Of a stretch of DNA of 64,000 bases, positions 53,201 through 62,800 are shown piece after piece. The notes beneath the pieces are model-generated. The model was not told the DNA's origin, made no database searches, and saw only the letters and a program-made list of their open reading frames with translations. How positions within the stretch are numbered: position 1 is the stretch's first letter; each line of letters starts with the position of its first letter. This stretch comes from Pegoplata infirma (lineage: Eukaryota; Arthropoda; Insecta; Diptera; Anthomyiidae): the NCBI GenBank assembly GCA_963921195.1, contig OY992537.1, positions 125,785,347 to 125,849,346 on the forward strand, in the 5' to 3' direction. The position numbers were made by a program, and so were the translations under genes.

Positions 53201-53206
53201 CAACAT
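40989..53206 (-). CDS. mRpL48: mitochondrial ribosomal protein L48 (mL48), whole gene
   Basis: Four coding exons on the minus strand (12, 120, 134 and 298 nt) join through GT-AG junctions into 187 residues. The start ATG is at 53206-53204 and the TAA is at 40991-40989. The N-terminus is basic, hydroxylated and acid-free (MLRKLNPLLQKVAQ...), as expected for mitochondrial import. The remainder (YEPDYLD, YESLNVQIKGYDYPILESYQ, YALPPQNMSVQRLKP) matches what I know of mL48, an S10-fold component of the large mitochondrial ribosomal subunit. The length is close to family size. Intron 3 (41287-52829) is 11.5 kb and packed with transposons, while introns 1 and 2 are 55 and 56 bp. The gene converges on frtz and diverges from the TMEM87-type gene. 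Confidence 0.88.
41517..41666. mobile_element. MITE family E, uninterrupted copy
   Basis: CTCCGACACAATGTCGGAGT to CATTGTGAATTCACC, about 150 bp. It serves as the empty-site reference for the split copies at 15486-18029 and 44732-45811. Confidence 0.75.
42015..42468. mobile_element. PIF/Harbinger-like MITE (TTA duplication)
   Basis: Ends CTGCCGTATTCAAAATGAA and, inverted, CAGCCGTATTCAAAATGAA. TTA is duplicated at 42012-42014 and 42469-42471. It interrupts the CTTAAAATCGATC core of a mini-me-like repeat. Confidence 0.75.
42593..43292. other. mRpL48 intron, nothing recognised
   Basis: AT-rich. Words such as CGAGAAAATCGAG and a repeated GTTCGTATTGAAATAAA hint at old decayed repeats. Confidence 0.4.
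43293..43460. mobile_element. palindromic MITE (CCTTACCACAAGAAAA ends), copy 2
   Basis: GCCTTACTACAAGAAAATAA to TTTTCTTGTGGTAAGGGCC. Partner of 1466-1632. Confidence 0.7.
43561..43690. mobile_element. MITE family A, copy 1 (5' end missing)
   Basis: Starts at TTACAGTTTTAAACCG and ends GTGTGAATAGGGTATA. The next element's 8-bp duplication overlaps this end. Confidence 0.7.
44490..44622. mobile_element. small MITE (GGATTACTCAATG ends)
   Basis: GGCGGATTACTCAATG and its inverse CATTGAGTAATCCAGCC at the two edges, flanked by TTA/TAA bases. Confidence 0.65.
44856..45155. mobile_element. MITE family D (CACAGACTAATACAGACTCGAC-type ends)
   Basis: Inverted ends CACAGACTAAATACAGACTC and CACAGACTAATACAGACTCG. 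ACAGAGT is duplicated at 44849-44855 and 45156-45162. Related fragments lie at 53337-53418 and 54163-54186. Confidence 0.72.
45184..45803. mobile_element. hAT-type element with GGATAATT subterminal array
   Basis: Ends CAGGGTTGCCAC and, inverted, CAGTGTTGCCACC. A perfect 8-bp duplication GTCGGAGC lies at 45176-45183 and 45804-45811. TTGGATAATT occurs at least six times within 100 bp of the ends. Confidence 0.83.
46294..46438. mobile_element. MITE family A, copy 2
   Basis: ATACCCTATTCTCAC to GAATAGGGTAT with a self-complementary interior (TAAAACCGTTTTTAGCA arms). Confidence 0.8.
46736..46857. mobile_element. MITE family A, copy 3 (internal deletion)
   Basis: Lacks the left TTTTAAATCG arm and joins directly, in tandem, to copy 4. 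Confidence 0.7.
46857..47001. mobile_element. MITE family A, copy 4
   Basis: Full-length ATACCCTATTCACACG to GAATAGGGTATA. Confidence 0.8.
47208..47490. repeat. tandem duplication of about 153 bp starting at TAGGCC
   Basis: TAGGCCTTTTTTGTTGGCAT at 47213 and again at 47363, each followed by the same 125 bases (AATTATCAGTGTTCTACC, GTTAACGCTCAC, ATTGTGAATGATTCTC). Confidence 0.85.
47818..50673 (+). mobile_element. CACTA/EnSpm-like DNA transposon relic
   Basis: Inverted ends CCCAGGCAGAAA (47818-47829) and, inverted, CCCAGCCAGAAA (50662-50673). The flanking bases suggest a TG target duplication. GCAAAGTAATT subterminal repeats lie near 47851, 47949 and 50560, and CCCAGTACTTTCC / CCCAGTAATTT words near both ends. 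It encloses a broken EnSpm-type transposase. Length 2856 bp. Confidence 0.75.
48464..50464 (+). pseudogene. CACTA/EnSpm-like transposase remnant (tnp2-related)
   Basis: At least four frame changes or stops. Recognisable order: HLELRLRNWVLRNKK to IVLREEGYTSLPKSSKTLLG; IIHVDGMDVFNKSKKGFW with FLIGLYYGNSKP; CDMPARAF followed by CTKSHTGFFSCERCTVRGE; a degraded LDEMHM; then the C-terminal MNIHNLIHIADDV...GAPISQFSPFDFEN region. This order is that of animal EnSpm-type transposases as I know them. The catalytic residues cannot be verified through the breaks. Confidence 0.75.
50674..51275. other. mRpL48 intron, nothing recognised
   Basis: AT-rich flank of the CACTA-like element, with repeated CATGT...TCATTC words at 51145-51250 but no element ends that I could pair. 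Confidence 0.4.
51387..52142. mobile_element. element with ATTTACATA ends and AAATCC subterminal words
   Basis: TAGGCCATTTACATATGCC and, inverted, ATGCTATTTACATATAGCC. AAATCCAA and GGATTT words cluster within 130 bp of both ends. Absent from the second copy of the duplicated segment, which gives the empty site. No clean target duplication was seen. Confidence 0.68.
52243..52387. mobile_element. MITE family A, copy 5
   Basis: Full-length, inserted in the first copy of a duplicated segment. The second copy (near 52595) reads GTTAACAATCAAAGTTTGCC without it. Confidence 0.85.
52621..52829. other. mRpL48 intron 3, 5' end (gene sense)
   Basis: Unremarkable AT-rich intron sequence. The donor of mRpL48 exon 3 is at 52829-52828 on the minus strand. 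Confidence 0.5.
52830..52963 (-). CDS. mRpL48: mRpL48 exon 3
   Basis: Encodes SLKPKYPQYESLNVQIKGY through YLDIDVAD, the start of the S10-like domain. Acceptor tttttag; donor gtaag; phase 2 out. The cysteine codon at the boundary is completed 11.5 kb away at 41286. Confidence 0.88.
53020..53139 (-). CDS. mRpL48: mRpL48 exon 2
   Basis: Forty codons between acceptor tatatag and donor gtgag, encoding LNPLLQKVAQHTNG to YEPDYLD. Phase 0 on both sides. Confidence 0.85.
53195..53206 (-). CDS. mRpL48: mRpL48 exon 1 coding part (MLRK)
   Basis: A 12-base coding piece, ATG TTG CGA AAG, followed by donor gtat. It is too short for ordinary ORF finding. It was chosen because exon 2 is open in phase 0 but lacks an ATG at its start, and because the joined peptide makes a good mitochondrial presequence. 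Confidence 0.7.
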
Positions 53207-53418
53207 TTTTTAATTGTTCTTCCCTTTTTTGGGGAATTTTGTGGAGTTATGTCACAAATCAGTTGTTTTGTGTCAATAGGAAGTGTTTGGAAACATAATC
53301 TTTTTTATAAACGTCGCCGTTGATTTGCCGACGACTTGGACACAGATTAATACAGACTAGAAAGTAGAGTTTTATAAGAACAAATGAGGAAGAACGATAA
53401 GCGATTTTATAGAAAACA

Positions 53419-53527
53419 GGGGGGTAATTATGTAACTTGATAGTCGTCAATCGTATCATTTCCATCGTTATTCCATTACCATATAGTGTCATTTTATGGT
53501 AATAGAATAATGAACTAACGATTGCCA
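53419..53527. mobile_element. MITE family C, truncated copy
   Basis: GGGGGTAATTATGTAACTTG to about TGAACTAACGATTGCC. Its right arm is missing compared with 54190-54327. Confidence 0.65.
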
Positions 53528-53640
53528 GAATTTTCCAATTATCTTTGGTGATGCCAGATCTACAAAACGGTCGATGGATTACTTTATAACTTTGGGTAAA
53601 GGTACCTACAGACGACGCAATATTATGTACAATATGCAAT

Positions 53641-54114
53641 TATAGTGCGTTTACATTGGATTTCTAATCTAGTAAATTGCGATTTTAATCTACTTTGCAA
53701 TCTGTACCGTTTACATTGGCATTTTTTACATTTGAGAAGATTAGGATTGGCATTTATAACAACAAGTTGGTAATAAATGTGTGTGACTGCGTCAAAAGAC
53801 AGCGACGGTAATTAGTCGTCGTATGATTAACAAGGACAGTGACGGCGTTTACAAATAACAATGACGGCGGCATACACATACTTGGCGGCGTCATCAAAAC
53901 GACAGGCTTTGTGTCGGTTTTTTTCAGTGTTGGAAAATGCAAATAATAGAAATACAGAGTTGTATCTAACTTTACCAGATTGCGTTTGCCGATTAGAGGC
54001 TAAACTACTAGATTGAAAAAAATAAATTTGTATGGGCAATCTAATAGATTGAAACTGGATTGGAGCCACAATCTACTTTAAGCTAGCTTAGAGGACCAGT
54101 GTAAACGCACTATT
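53641..54114. mobile_element. MITE with ATAGTGCGTTTACA ends and AATCTA subterminal words
   Basis: ATAGTGCGTTTACATTGG and, inverted, ATAGTGCGTTTACACTGG. TAATCTA / TAGATT words recur inside both ends. No coding sequence. Ends are certain to within a few bases; the duplication is unclear. Confidence 0.7.
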
Positions 54115-54189
54115 ATATTGATGGTGTGTGGGTAATATTGACGATTGTACAATGGTCAATATTACCCACACTGTCGAGTCTGTAGCTCT

Positions 54190-54327
54190 GGGGGCTAATT
54201 ATGTAACTTGATAATTGTCAATCGTCATCGTTAGCTCATTATTCTATTACCATAAAGTGACACTATATCGTAATGGAATAACGATGGAAATAATACGATT
54301 GACTATCAAGTTACATAATTACCCCCC
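54190..54327. mobile_element. MITE family C, complete palindrome
   Basis: GGGGGCTAATTATGTAACTT to its inverse AAGTTACATAATTACCCCCC, with inner arms around TATTCTATTACCATAAAGTG. Confidence 0.78.
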
Positions 54328-54526
54328 TGTTTTTTTGGTGAAATGAAAAAAAAAAAAAATTTAATAAAATAAAAACAAAACAGATGAAATGCTATGACAA
54401 AATAATATATTTAGTCATTAAAATCAACTTTTACAATTTGTTTCCCCTTGTTTAACGTGTTTTTTTTCTTACTAAAATATTTAAGCATTTCAATTTGTTT
54501 CAGGGACATAACCGTTACAATTTACA

Positions 54527-54695
54527 CACAAAAAAATTTTTTTTTTGCCAGTTTATGGTTTAATTTCAACCTATAAAGTGGTTTTGTGTAACTTACCAAA
54601 GTTTTTGCTCTAAAAAACTTAGGTAAATTATCCAAAACCACTTTATAGGTTGTATTATCCCCAAAACGTATACAATTTTTTTATATTTTTTTGTG
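54527..54695. mobile_element. palindromic MITE-like sequence
   Basis: AACCTATAAAGTGGTTTTG (54580) pairs with CAAAACCACTTTATAGGTT (54631), with further A/T-rich arms outside. Confidence 0.65.
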
Positions 54696-55586
54696 TGTAT
54701 ATTTAAAAAAATTACTAACTTTTAAATACTTTAAAATTTTTAAATTTGAACAAAAGTCAAACAGTTTGTTTACGATTTTTATTTTAAAAGTTAAATATTC
54801 AATCAATTGTTGTGTTTTTCAATTATATGTACTTATTAAGTACATTTTCTAATATTACCCCAAAAGTGTGCTTTAAAAATGCTAAAAAGTTCAAATAATG
54901 AAAGTTTTAAACAAAAGAGCTTTTACTTCCTGCATGATTTGATGGGGATATTTATTGTGCGCCCTTAAAGTATGCTATAAGAATATTACAAAAGCTCTGT
55001 ATAAAATACATACATTCCACAACAGGGAGAGTCAAATGTTTGCTAATCTGTAATAATAATAATATTTATTAAGTCCACATATTGTATGGTAAATCCTAAT
55101 CCAAATGATTGCAAAACACAGCTAATATTTTATTTTTTAATATTTGAAATATAATAACGGTTATTTCATAATCAAAAATAAAAATCGAAATAAATAACAA
55201 AAATAAAATAATGCAGGAACAAGCACGTCACGGGGACGGTTTCTAATTAGAATGTGTTTCACCATTTTTATCTGTCAAATCGTATAAAAAAAGTCGTGCC
55301 GGTCTTGTTCTGTTCCTGCAGCCGCAAACTTTTTAGCGGCTACTGAAAATGATCGGCGGCTCAGCTCAGCTAGCTGGGAGCTGCTCGGCGCAGGTCTCTA
55401 ACAAGAACAATTCTAAAAACGAAAAACGTAGAGCAAAATGAAAAATAATATATACGTGCAAAAAATATAATTTTTCGTTGAAAAATTAAAAAAATATATA
55501 TATATTTATGCATTTTCTCTAAATTAAAGTGTAAAAGACTTGAGAATAGTTTAAAACTAAAAATCAAAGTTAAAGATAAAACAAAA
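54696..55586. other. upstream region of the TMEM87-type gene
   Basis: AT-rich to 55200, then a more GC-rich stretch (55215-55400: CACGTCACGGGGACGG, GGCGGCTCAGCTCAGCTAGC). No repeat ends were identified. The promoter and 5' UTR of the TMEM87-type gene should lie here. Confidence 0.45.
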
Positions 55587-55712
55587 ATGACAACGTTTAA
55601 TAAGAAAATCAAACATATTTCATATTGCGTGGCGTTACTATTAATATGGGGGGGACTCCAAATGGTTCAGGGCACTTCCGACCCGGGGATAACAGATTTT
55701 GTGCTGACACCG
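55587..55712 (+). CDS. TMEM87-type gene exon 1 (signal peptide)
   Basis: ATG at 55587 with aaaa upstream; 42 codons; donor gtaggt. The signal peptide is followed by TSDPGITDFVLTP. Confidence 0.7.
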
Positions 55713-56296
55713 GTAGGTAATTGAAATAATTGTTGAGTTTTGGTTTTAACTTCTTATTTGATTTGCAGGGTTTACCAACCGAACAAGAAATGAGACCTTT
55801 ATTGGCCAATACAAAAATTTTTGTAAAAAGTAAGGGATGTTGCGAATAGTAATATAAATATCGATTAAACTTTTCCGTTTGTAACTTTCTTATATTGTTT
55901 GTAGTTGAATGCCAATCTGAAAGTAGCTTTGATATACAAATATCCTGGTCCCTAATAGAAAGACAATGTTGGTTTGATGCTCCAGATGTAAGTTCAGAAA
56001 ATACACGGATATATAGATTTTTTTATTACTTACTTTCCCCTATTTAGCTTCAAAAAGCTTATGTCGATTATGATAATCTACAACGGGCTCAAAACCAATC
56101 AACACAATTAGATCTAAAGGGTAAACTAATTACTACATGTCCTAATCATATTATTGTCTTGGAAATTCCAACTATTGAAGCTGATACAGGAAGCAGTAGT
56201 GCTTTAACATCAAAATCTGCTGATTCTACAAATAACATTGCATTAACAGCAAAATCACCGGCAGATAATTTAAAAAATGCTAAACATCCATTTTCG
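55587..56296 (+). CDS. TMEM87-type Golgi membrane protein, N-terminal part (gene continues past the window)
   Basis: Four exons (55587-55712, 55769-55829, 55905-55987, 56048-56296) join in frame to 173 residues. The start is a signal peptide: MTTFNKKIKH, then a hydrophobic core (YCVALLLIWGGLQMV). The lumenal segment TKIFVK.ECQ...IQISWSLIERQCW resembles the start of TMEM87A/B, whose lumenal domain precedes seven membrane helices and which acts in the Golgi. The helices are not in this window. A donor (gtaagt at 56297) follows, so the next exon lies beyond 64000 or is unrecognised. The Drosophila counterpart would be CG17660, recalled as a neighbour of frtz and mRpL48. The name is probable, not certain. 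Confidence 0.7.
55769..55829 (+). CDS. TMEM87-type gene exon 2
   Basis: Acceptor tttgcag; 61 nt encoding GLPTEQEMRPLLANTKIFVK; donor gtaagg in phase 1. Confidence 0.7.
55905..55987 (+). CDS. TMEM87-type gene exon 3
   Basis: Acceptor gtttgtag; 83 nt encoding ECQSESSFDIQISWSLIERQ and CWFDAPD. The two cysteines and the ISW motif are the best match to the TMEM87 lumenal domain. Donor gtaagt in phase 0. Confidence 0.72.
56048..56296 (+). CDS. TMEM87-type gene exon 4
   Basis: Acceptor ctatttag; 83 codons from LQKAYVDYDNLQ to NAKHPFS. The middle is Ser/Thr/Ala-rich linker. Donor gtaagt at 56297. Confidence 0.7.
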
Positions 56297-57141
56297 GTAA
56301 GTATTTTTGTTAAACTTGTATAAACATTTTATTTTTCCTCATATTTTTTTATCGTGTTCATTTTTATCTTCCAAGTTTTTTTTTTTTTTGTTTTAACGAT
56401 ATATTCTCTGATTCACCTATTTTATTTGTTCACATACAATTTATAACTTTTCTATGTGTATACACCCGTTTCTCGTTATACGGGCTAGTATGTATATTAG
56501 GGTTATAACTTTTGCATTTTTTGCAAATATCAAAAAGTCCATCACATAGTCGTATAGGCCATGAAATAAATATGACTTATTACTTTTTCGCGATCGTTAA
56601 AAAAGTTCACGAACCAAATGCGATGAAAATTTGAATATTAGTTTTTTTTTTTTAATTACAAAAAATTAAATTTATTTGCAAAGTATTTAGTATTTTCTTA
56701 AAATTTCATCAATATAAAAACAAAATCTCAGCAATTGGAACGGAGAACGGAAAATGAAAATTCGGCTTCGTTAAATATTTTTTTCATGAAAATGAGTAAA
56801 TTTTTCCTGTTAGTTCGCGAGTTATCGAAAATTTTCCCGAAGGTCCACATAGTTTCATAAAGGGACAACGAAATTTTTAACACTGATATGACCGATAAGC
56901 CGAAACACCCCAACCTTAAAATCTTCTCTTTTATATACATATATTTTAAGTTTCAGGCAAATCTGTTCATAAGAGTTAAGATACTTCTTTTGTTGGTTGA
57001 TAAAGCAGATATCCGATTTTAACCCTCCACATATTGTGAGTGGTAAACAGATTTGCCAATTTAGCCTTTTCCCCATTAGATTTAGTTTTATTTTTTAAAT
57101 TTTTTTTTGTATTTTCAATACAATAAAAAAAAACTTAAATA
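56297..57141. other. TMEM87-type gene intron, nothing recognised
   Basis: AT-rich; the open frames have no family signature. Confidence 0.45.
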
Positions 57142-57680
57142 CAGGGTGTCCACCGGGAAGGTATACAACTTTGGTTTGCCGCCATTTTGGTAAGCATTAG
57201 TCCTAACAGTTCATTTGGCAGTCGTGAAGTAGAGACGTGGCAAATTTATTATGGAAAAATATTCGGTATTCTCTTAATCGTTAAAACATTTTATTAAAAT
57301 CAATCATCGATTACTGTGACGATGAGAAAGTTACGTTATTTCAAGAAATGGTGATGTTGATTGGCCTCCATGGTGGCCTGATTTGACTGCTCCGGAGTCC
57401 GGACTTTTTATGGGGATATCTGAGAAGCAAGGTTTGTGCAAACAATCCAGAAACGCTGGAGCAACTCAAACACATATTCGTGATGAAATTAATGAAATAC
57501 CGCGGGAAATGTGTGAGAAGGGCTCGCATTCGTGAGGCTAATAGAGGCGGATTTATCTGATATTGTATTCCATACATAATTGCCGACAATAAATAAAACA
57601 ATTATCAATATAACATCCATTCTCTTTCATTTATTCGAAAATTATAAACAAAGTAGTATACCTTACCGGCGGACACCCTG
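57142..57680 (+). mobile_element. mariner/IS630-type remnant (internal deletion)
   Basis: TA-flanked inverted ends CAGGGTGTCCACCGG and, inverted, CAGGGTGTCCGCCGG; 539 bp. It keeps only the C-terminal transposase piece. Confidence 0.82.
57353..57570 (+). pseudogene. mariner/IS630-type transposase C-terminal fragment
   Basis: Readable pieces VDWPPWWPDLTAP, then (other frame) THIRDEINEIPREMCEK. The WPP.SPDLTP block normally precedes the last catalytic acidic residue. Frameshifts and stops make it dead. Confidence 0.78.
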
Positions 57681-58140
57681 TACCTTAGTTATTTTTGTGT
57701 GGTTTTTCATATAATTAGGAATAACTTCGGCGATAACACATAAATTTTCATCAAACTGACTTTGTTATCTTTGTTGAGGTTCAAGCTTATAAGAGAAACC
57801 ATAAAACAAATATTTGTTACGATTTCTATTTTTGGCGATCACCCAAATTTTTATTTTCTTACTTAAAAAAAACGAATTTTTGTCATATGTATGTTAATTC
57901 CACATAATCTAATGAGCTGATTTAAACACAATGGCTGTACGATTTGTTGCAGATATGATTCTCTTTAACATGGATTTTATTGCGAGTAGATCGGATGTAT
58001 ACAACGCACGATAAAAGGAGAATAGTCAAATAACCTTAAAAAAACGCAAAATTTTTTTTTTACTGAATCCGTAAAAAATTTGTTTGAAATTTTTTTTTGA
58101 GTTTAGTGGTCTATAACACATAAAAAAATTATAGTCACGG
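57681..58140. other. intron between the mariner remnant and the non-LTR element
   Basis: AT-rich with no recognised feature. Confidence 0.4.
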
Positions 58141-58681
58141 TTCGTGCACAGACAATTTTTTTTATTTTGCAAACTGGTGTTATCTGGCGACATTGTCCTT
58201 TTATCGCCAAGACTAATTGTTTTCGTATCATCGGAATGTGTTGCGTTCGGGTAACAGTTTCTTCCGAAAGGTGTAACGCAGGCGATACGAATTCGATAAT
58301 TCATTGTATCGGCACTATAACCGGCGAATCGATGTCGTATCGTTTTGATTGCAGGGCAGATATTATTGCTTTCGTTGCGAATAGATATTTTTGCTTTCGA
58401 TATTTTTGCTTTCGTTGCGAATAGACGTGTTTTAAATAGCGCTTAAAAAAAAAACTGTGTTTAATCTATGAAAATCAGTTAAAAAAATTATAAAACAAAT
58501 AGTTTTGTGAAAAACCCAAAAAATACTACCAATTTATCAGAAAATTAAATAAAAATTATCGTATATAAACAATAAAAAAGAAATATATTTAATATTCAAA
58601 TCTGTGTGTGCCATTTTCTTTTTTTAATTTTGTTCTTATTTGATTTTATAAAAAAAAGTATAATCAGCTTTTCTCTTAAAA

Positions 58682-59761
58682 ATGAGTCTTGAATACCTAT
58701 CGATTGATCTCTGCGGACAATGTAAAAAAACTCTTTCAGCAGACTTCGTGAAATGCTTTACTTGTAGCCTTAAATTCCATTATTCACCTTGTTCGACATT
58801 ACTTCAGGCCGAATACTCTTCTATGAGTTTTGAAAAAAAGAAATTGTGGAAGTGCACTGCATGCAAGGAGGGAACGAGAAGAAGTAAATCTCCTAACAAC
58901 CTATATGTGGCTGAAGTGCATGATGAAAACAGGAAAAAACAAAGAGAAGATGATGATGGGAATATCGATAATGATAAAAATAAGAGATTCAAAGACACTA
59001 TATCTGTAAACTCTGTGTATGCCAATGTTTGCAGTGTACAAACAGACGTATCGGAGCTTAAATCCGATATGAAAGAGATAAAAAGCAGCATACAACAGCT
59101 CAATCATTCCCTAATACAATCTCTTTCACAGATTACGGACTCCCTTAAATCTCTCACAAACCAGGTTAATGACCTTAAAGAACAAAACTTAGAGAAAGAA
59201 ACGCGTATGCAAAAAATGGAAGTCAAGGTCAACTCTCTTGAGCAACAAATATTAAACAAAAACATAGAAATAAATAACATACAAAACAAAGAAACTGATG
59301 CTTCGGAAATAATAAAAACAATTGCTGCTTCTGTTGATGTCGAAATCAACAATAACGATATAAGCAATGCATATCATATTAAAAGTAAAGAAAAAGTCAT
59401 TATTGAGTTTTGCTCGCTAAATAAAAAAAAAGAATTGATGAGCAAGACAAAGAGGCATAGAGTTAAGGCAGAAGTTTTAAACAACAAAACCTCTACAGCC
59501 AACAACAGCAATATTCCTGGTGGGAGTAATAACAGCAACAACAACAACAACGAAACTTCCAAAACAAATAAAGAATTTATTTACATCAACGACCATCTTA
59601 CAGCACACAACCGTCACTTGTTATGGATGGCAAAAAATAAGGCGAAGGGTTGCGAATGGAACTTCGTATGGATACGCAATGGACATGTTGTCGCAAAGAA
59701 AAACGAAAACACTTCTACAATTTTAATAGCTAATGCTGCTGATATTGAAGCCATTGCTTAA
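58682..59761 (+). CDS. non-LTR retrotransposon ORF1 protein (PHD-like finger plus coiled coil)
   Basis: 359 residues. A zinc finger of PHD type spans about residues 11-62 (CGQCKKTL, VKCFTCSLKFH, C, then WKCTACKEG). A basic/acidic linker follows, then a long heptad-rich coiled coil (about 115-205, SELKSDMKEIKSSIQQL and on), an Asn/Ser-rich spacer and a compact C-terminal domain ending AADIEAIA. The C-terminal part has the flavour of a baculo-FP or L1-type nucleic-acid-binding domain. The role is expected to be RNA binding and particle formation. ATG at 58682 is the first in frame, 82 bp before ORF2. Confidence 0.82.
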   Translation: MSLEYLSIDLCGQCKKTLSADFVKCFTCSLKFHYSPCSTLLQAEYSSMSFEKKKLWKCTACKEGTRRSKSPNNLYVAEVHDENRKKQREDDDGNIDNDKNKRFKDTISVNSVYANVCSVQTDVSELKSDMKEIKSSIQQLNHSLIQSLSQITDSLKSLTNQVNDLKEQNLEKETRMQKMEVKVNSLEQQILNKNIEINNIQNKETDASEIIKTIAASVDVEINNNDISNAYHIKSKEKVIIEFCSLNKKKELMSKTKRHRVKAEVLNNKTSTANNSNIPGGSNNSNNNNNETSKTNKEFIYINDHLTAHNRHLLWMAKNKAKGCEWNFVWIRNGHVVAKKNENTSTILIANAADIEAIA

Positions 59762-59843
59762 ATATATAAATGAAATTATTACCAAATTTAAAATCAAATT
59801 ATTACCAAATTTAAAATAATAAAAAAAAAAAACTTTCTTTTTC

Positions 59844-62800
59844 ATGTATACAATATATAAAAATAAAATGAATAACACACAAAAAAAAGACAATTTTAAT
59901 CAAATTGATAAAAAACTTTTAAGTTATCCCCTGTCGTTAGTTTACTTAAACATCCGGTCTTTACGAACAAATTTCGCATCTTTTTTAGCAACAATTCACA
60001 ACATTATACATACAATTAAAATAATTATTTTGGTTGAAACAAACATAACAGACAACGAAAACGACTTCTATAAAATAAATGGTTTTTTCTCACTACACAT
60101 AAATCGAAAAGGAAAAGGGGGAGGTATAGCAATTTACATTAGAGAAAACATGGAATACACACAAAAACAACTGATCCCTAACTTTTTTGAATGCTTGCAA
60201 ATTGACACTAATATTAATAATGAGAGTCTTTCTATAATATCAATATACAGACCTCCACATCTTAATAAGAACAAGTTTATAGAAGAAGTTGATGAAAAGA
60301 TAAATACAATTAAAAAACAACAAAATGTCTTGCTCATTGGTGATATTAATATTGACATTTCTCAACAAAATGCAATAACAACAAAATACCTTGACACCAT
60401 GTCGGCAAATGGTCTACAATGTCTAATAAATGAATTTACAAGAGTTGATATTAGCAATGATACACACACTTGTATTGATCACATCTTTGTAAGGAATAAG
60501 CAAACAACTACACAAGTCCATGCAACAATAATAACAACATGCATATCAGATCACTACGCTCTCTTCTTTTGTCTCTCAAACATAGAAAAAGAAAAAACTT
60601 GTGAAAACAGTTTATTACAGGGTACGACTATAAGTTGCTACAAAGTTAATCGTCATTTACAAAATCTTAATTGGAGTGAAGAATTAAAACTTAATAATGC
60701 AAATGAAATATATCAAAAAATTAAAAACAATTTTAGTGATATTTACTCAAAATCTGAAACAAAAAATTTAAAAAAAACAAGAAATTTAAAACAGTGGATG
60801 AATAAAGAATTAATACAAATGTGCGAAACACGGGATAAACTTTATAAAAGATGGTTAAATAATAAAAACAATAAAACATATGAAACAGAATATAAAAAAA
60901 ACAGAAATTTGTTAAATAAAAAACTTTTTAATGCTAAAAACAATTATTACAAAAATCAATTCTTTGAAAATCGTAAAAACATTCGTGTCACTTGGCAGTT
61001 AATTAACGAAATAATGGGTAAACAAACAAGCAGCATTGATAAAACTATAATAAAAAATTTTAAAACCGATAATCTTACTGAAATAGCTAATAATTTCGCA
61101 ATACAATTTAAGGATAATGTTCAAAATATTCTACACAACTGCAATATTCAAACAATTTTTAATAGAACGTTGTTTTTAGAAAATTCAATGTTTATGGAAA
61201 GTACAAACGAAGAGGAAATATTTAAAATACTTAGCAACCTAAACATAAAAAAAGGACCTGGTATAGATGAAATAAGGCCTAAAGATATTAAGCATAATGC
61301 TCGCTTTTTGACACCAATTGTCACCAAATTCGTAAACACCAGCTTAGATAACGCTACAATACCGGAATTACTAAAAACATCACTGATTCGACCTATTTAC
61401 AAGAATGGAACCAAAGCTGATTATAATAATTACCGGCCAATATCTATTCTACCTGTCATTGAAAAGATTCTGGAAGAAGTTGTCTGCAGGAGACTTACCA
61501 AATTCATAAAAAAATATAAAATTATTAATGAAAGTCAATATGGCTTCCAAAAGGGTAAAAACATTAATATGCTACTCGGAAATTTTTCAAATCATATTAA
61601 TGAAAGTCTCAGTACGAATAATCACTGTTTGACACTTTTCATTGATTTCAGTAAGGCTTTCGACACACTTTGTCATAATAAACTACTACTGATGTTACAT
61701 AAATGCGGAATACGTGGAAATTGTTTAAAATGGTTCAAAAATTACCTAGAACTCCGATCATATTGTGTAAAAATTAACAACAACCTCAGCTGCAAAACTG
61801 CGGTAGAGTATGGTGTTCCACAAGGATCTAAATTAGGACCAATATTATATATAATATATGCCAATGACATGTTAAATACTTTAAATAAAAGCACTACATT
61901 TGCATATGCTGATGATACCGCCGTTGTCGTTGTCCATAAAAACATTCAAAATGCTATTGAAATTATGCAAGACCAGCTAAATACTGCTCAACTATGGTGC
62001 CATGATTACGGCTTGTCAATAAATGCAAGCAAGACAAAAATAATGCATATTAGACCACCACACCTTAGTTATGAAAACATAAATCTAAAATTTCATAACA
62101 TAGAGTGCTTGCACCAACAAACATACAACAATCAAAATGATAATTGCTCTATATACATTGAAGTAGTTGACACCTACAAATACCTTGGTGTCAGCGTGGA
62201 TAACAACTTTAAATGGAAGCCGCATATACAAAATCTACAAAAAAAACTACGAAAATCCGCATACATGTTACATCATTTGTCTAATTGTGCAACACATAAA
62301 GTTTTACGGCAAGCGTACTACGCACTAGTAGAATCACATCTACGTCATGGCATCACAGCATGGGGTAGCTCAACACACTGCAAAAATCTACAAAAATCAC
62401 AAGATAGAATCTTAAAGATACTATTAAAGAAACAAAACTACAACAACACTGTAAACAACACTACAATGCAAGTAAACAACACAACTTCAATGCAACAAAA
62501 CCCTTTAAGCAACAACATAACTAATCAAGAAAACAACTATACCCAAAGAAACAACCCAACAAGCAATACACGCAGAAGCAAAAAATCAAACTTCAGTAAA
62601 ATTAACCTTGCAAAGGAAACTAACATCCTTAATATTAGCAGTATCTACAAAACAACATTAGTCAACGAGTTTTATAACGATGTAAGATACCTTCATCCTA
62701 TTGATCATAATCACAACACGAGAAGAAAAGCACAAGGAAAATTCAAAATACTTAAACACATCAACAACTATGGCAGGAGTACACTCGGGGTCACACTTCC

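Larger units (their letters stand above)
53337..54330. repeat. divergent promoter region filled with small inverted-repeat elements
   Basis: Between the mRpL48 start (53206) and the TMEM87-type start (55587). It contains two family C palindromes, a family D fragment pair and the element at 53641-54114. The true promoters are probably close to the two start codons, but no TATA box or initiator could be singled out. Confidence 0.55.

Noticed and set aside
53754..54069. Two minus-strand open frames
   Set aside because: They lie wholly within the MITE at 53641-54114 and show no domain or conserved composition.
58167..58424. Cysteine-containing 85-codon open frame
   Set aside because: It lies in the probable 5' UTR of the non-LTR element, overlaps an equally open minus-strand frame, and contains repeated YFCFR words from a short nucleotide repeat.
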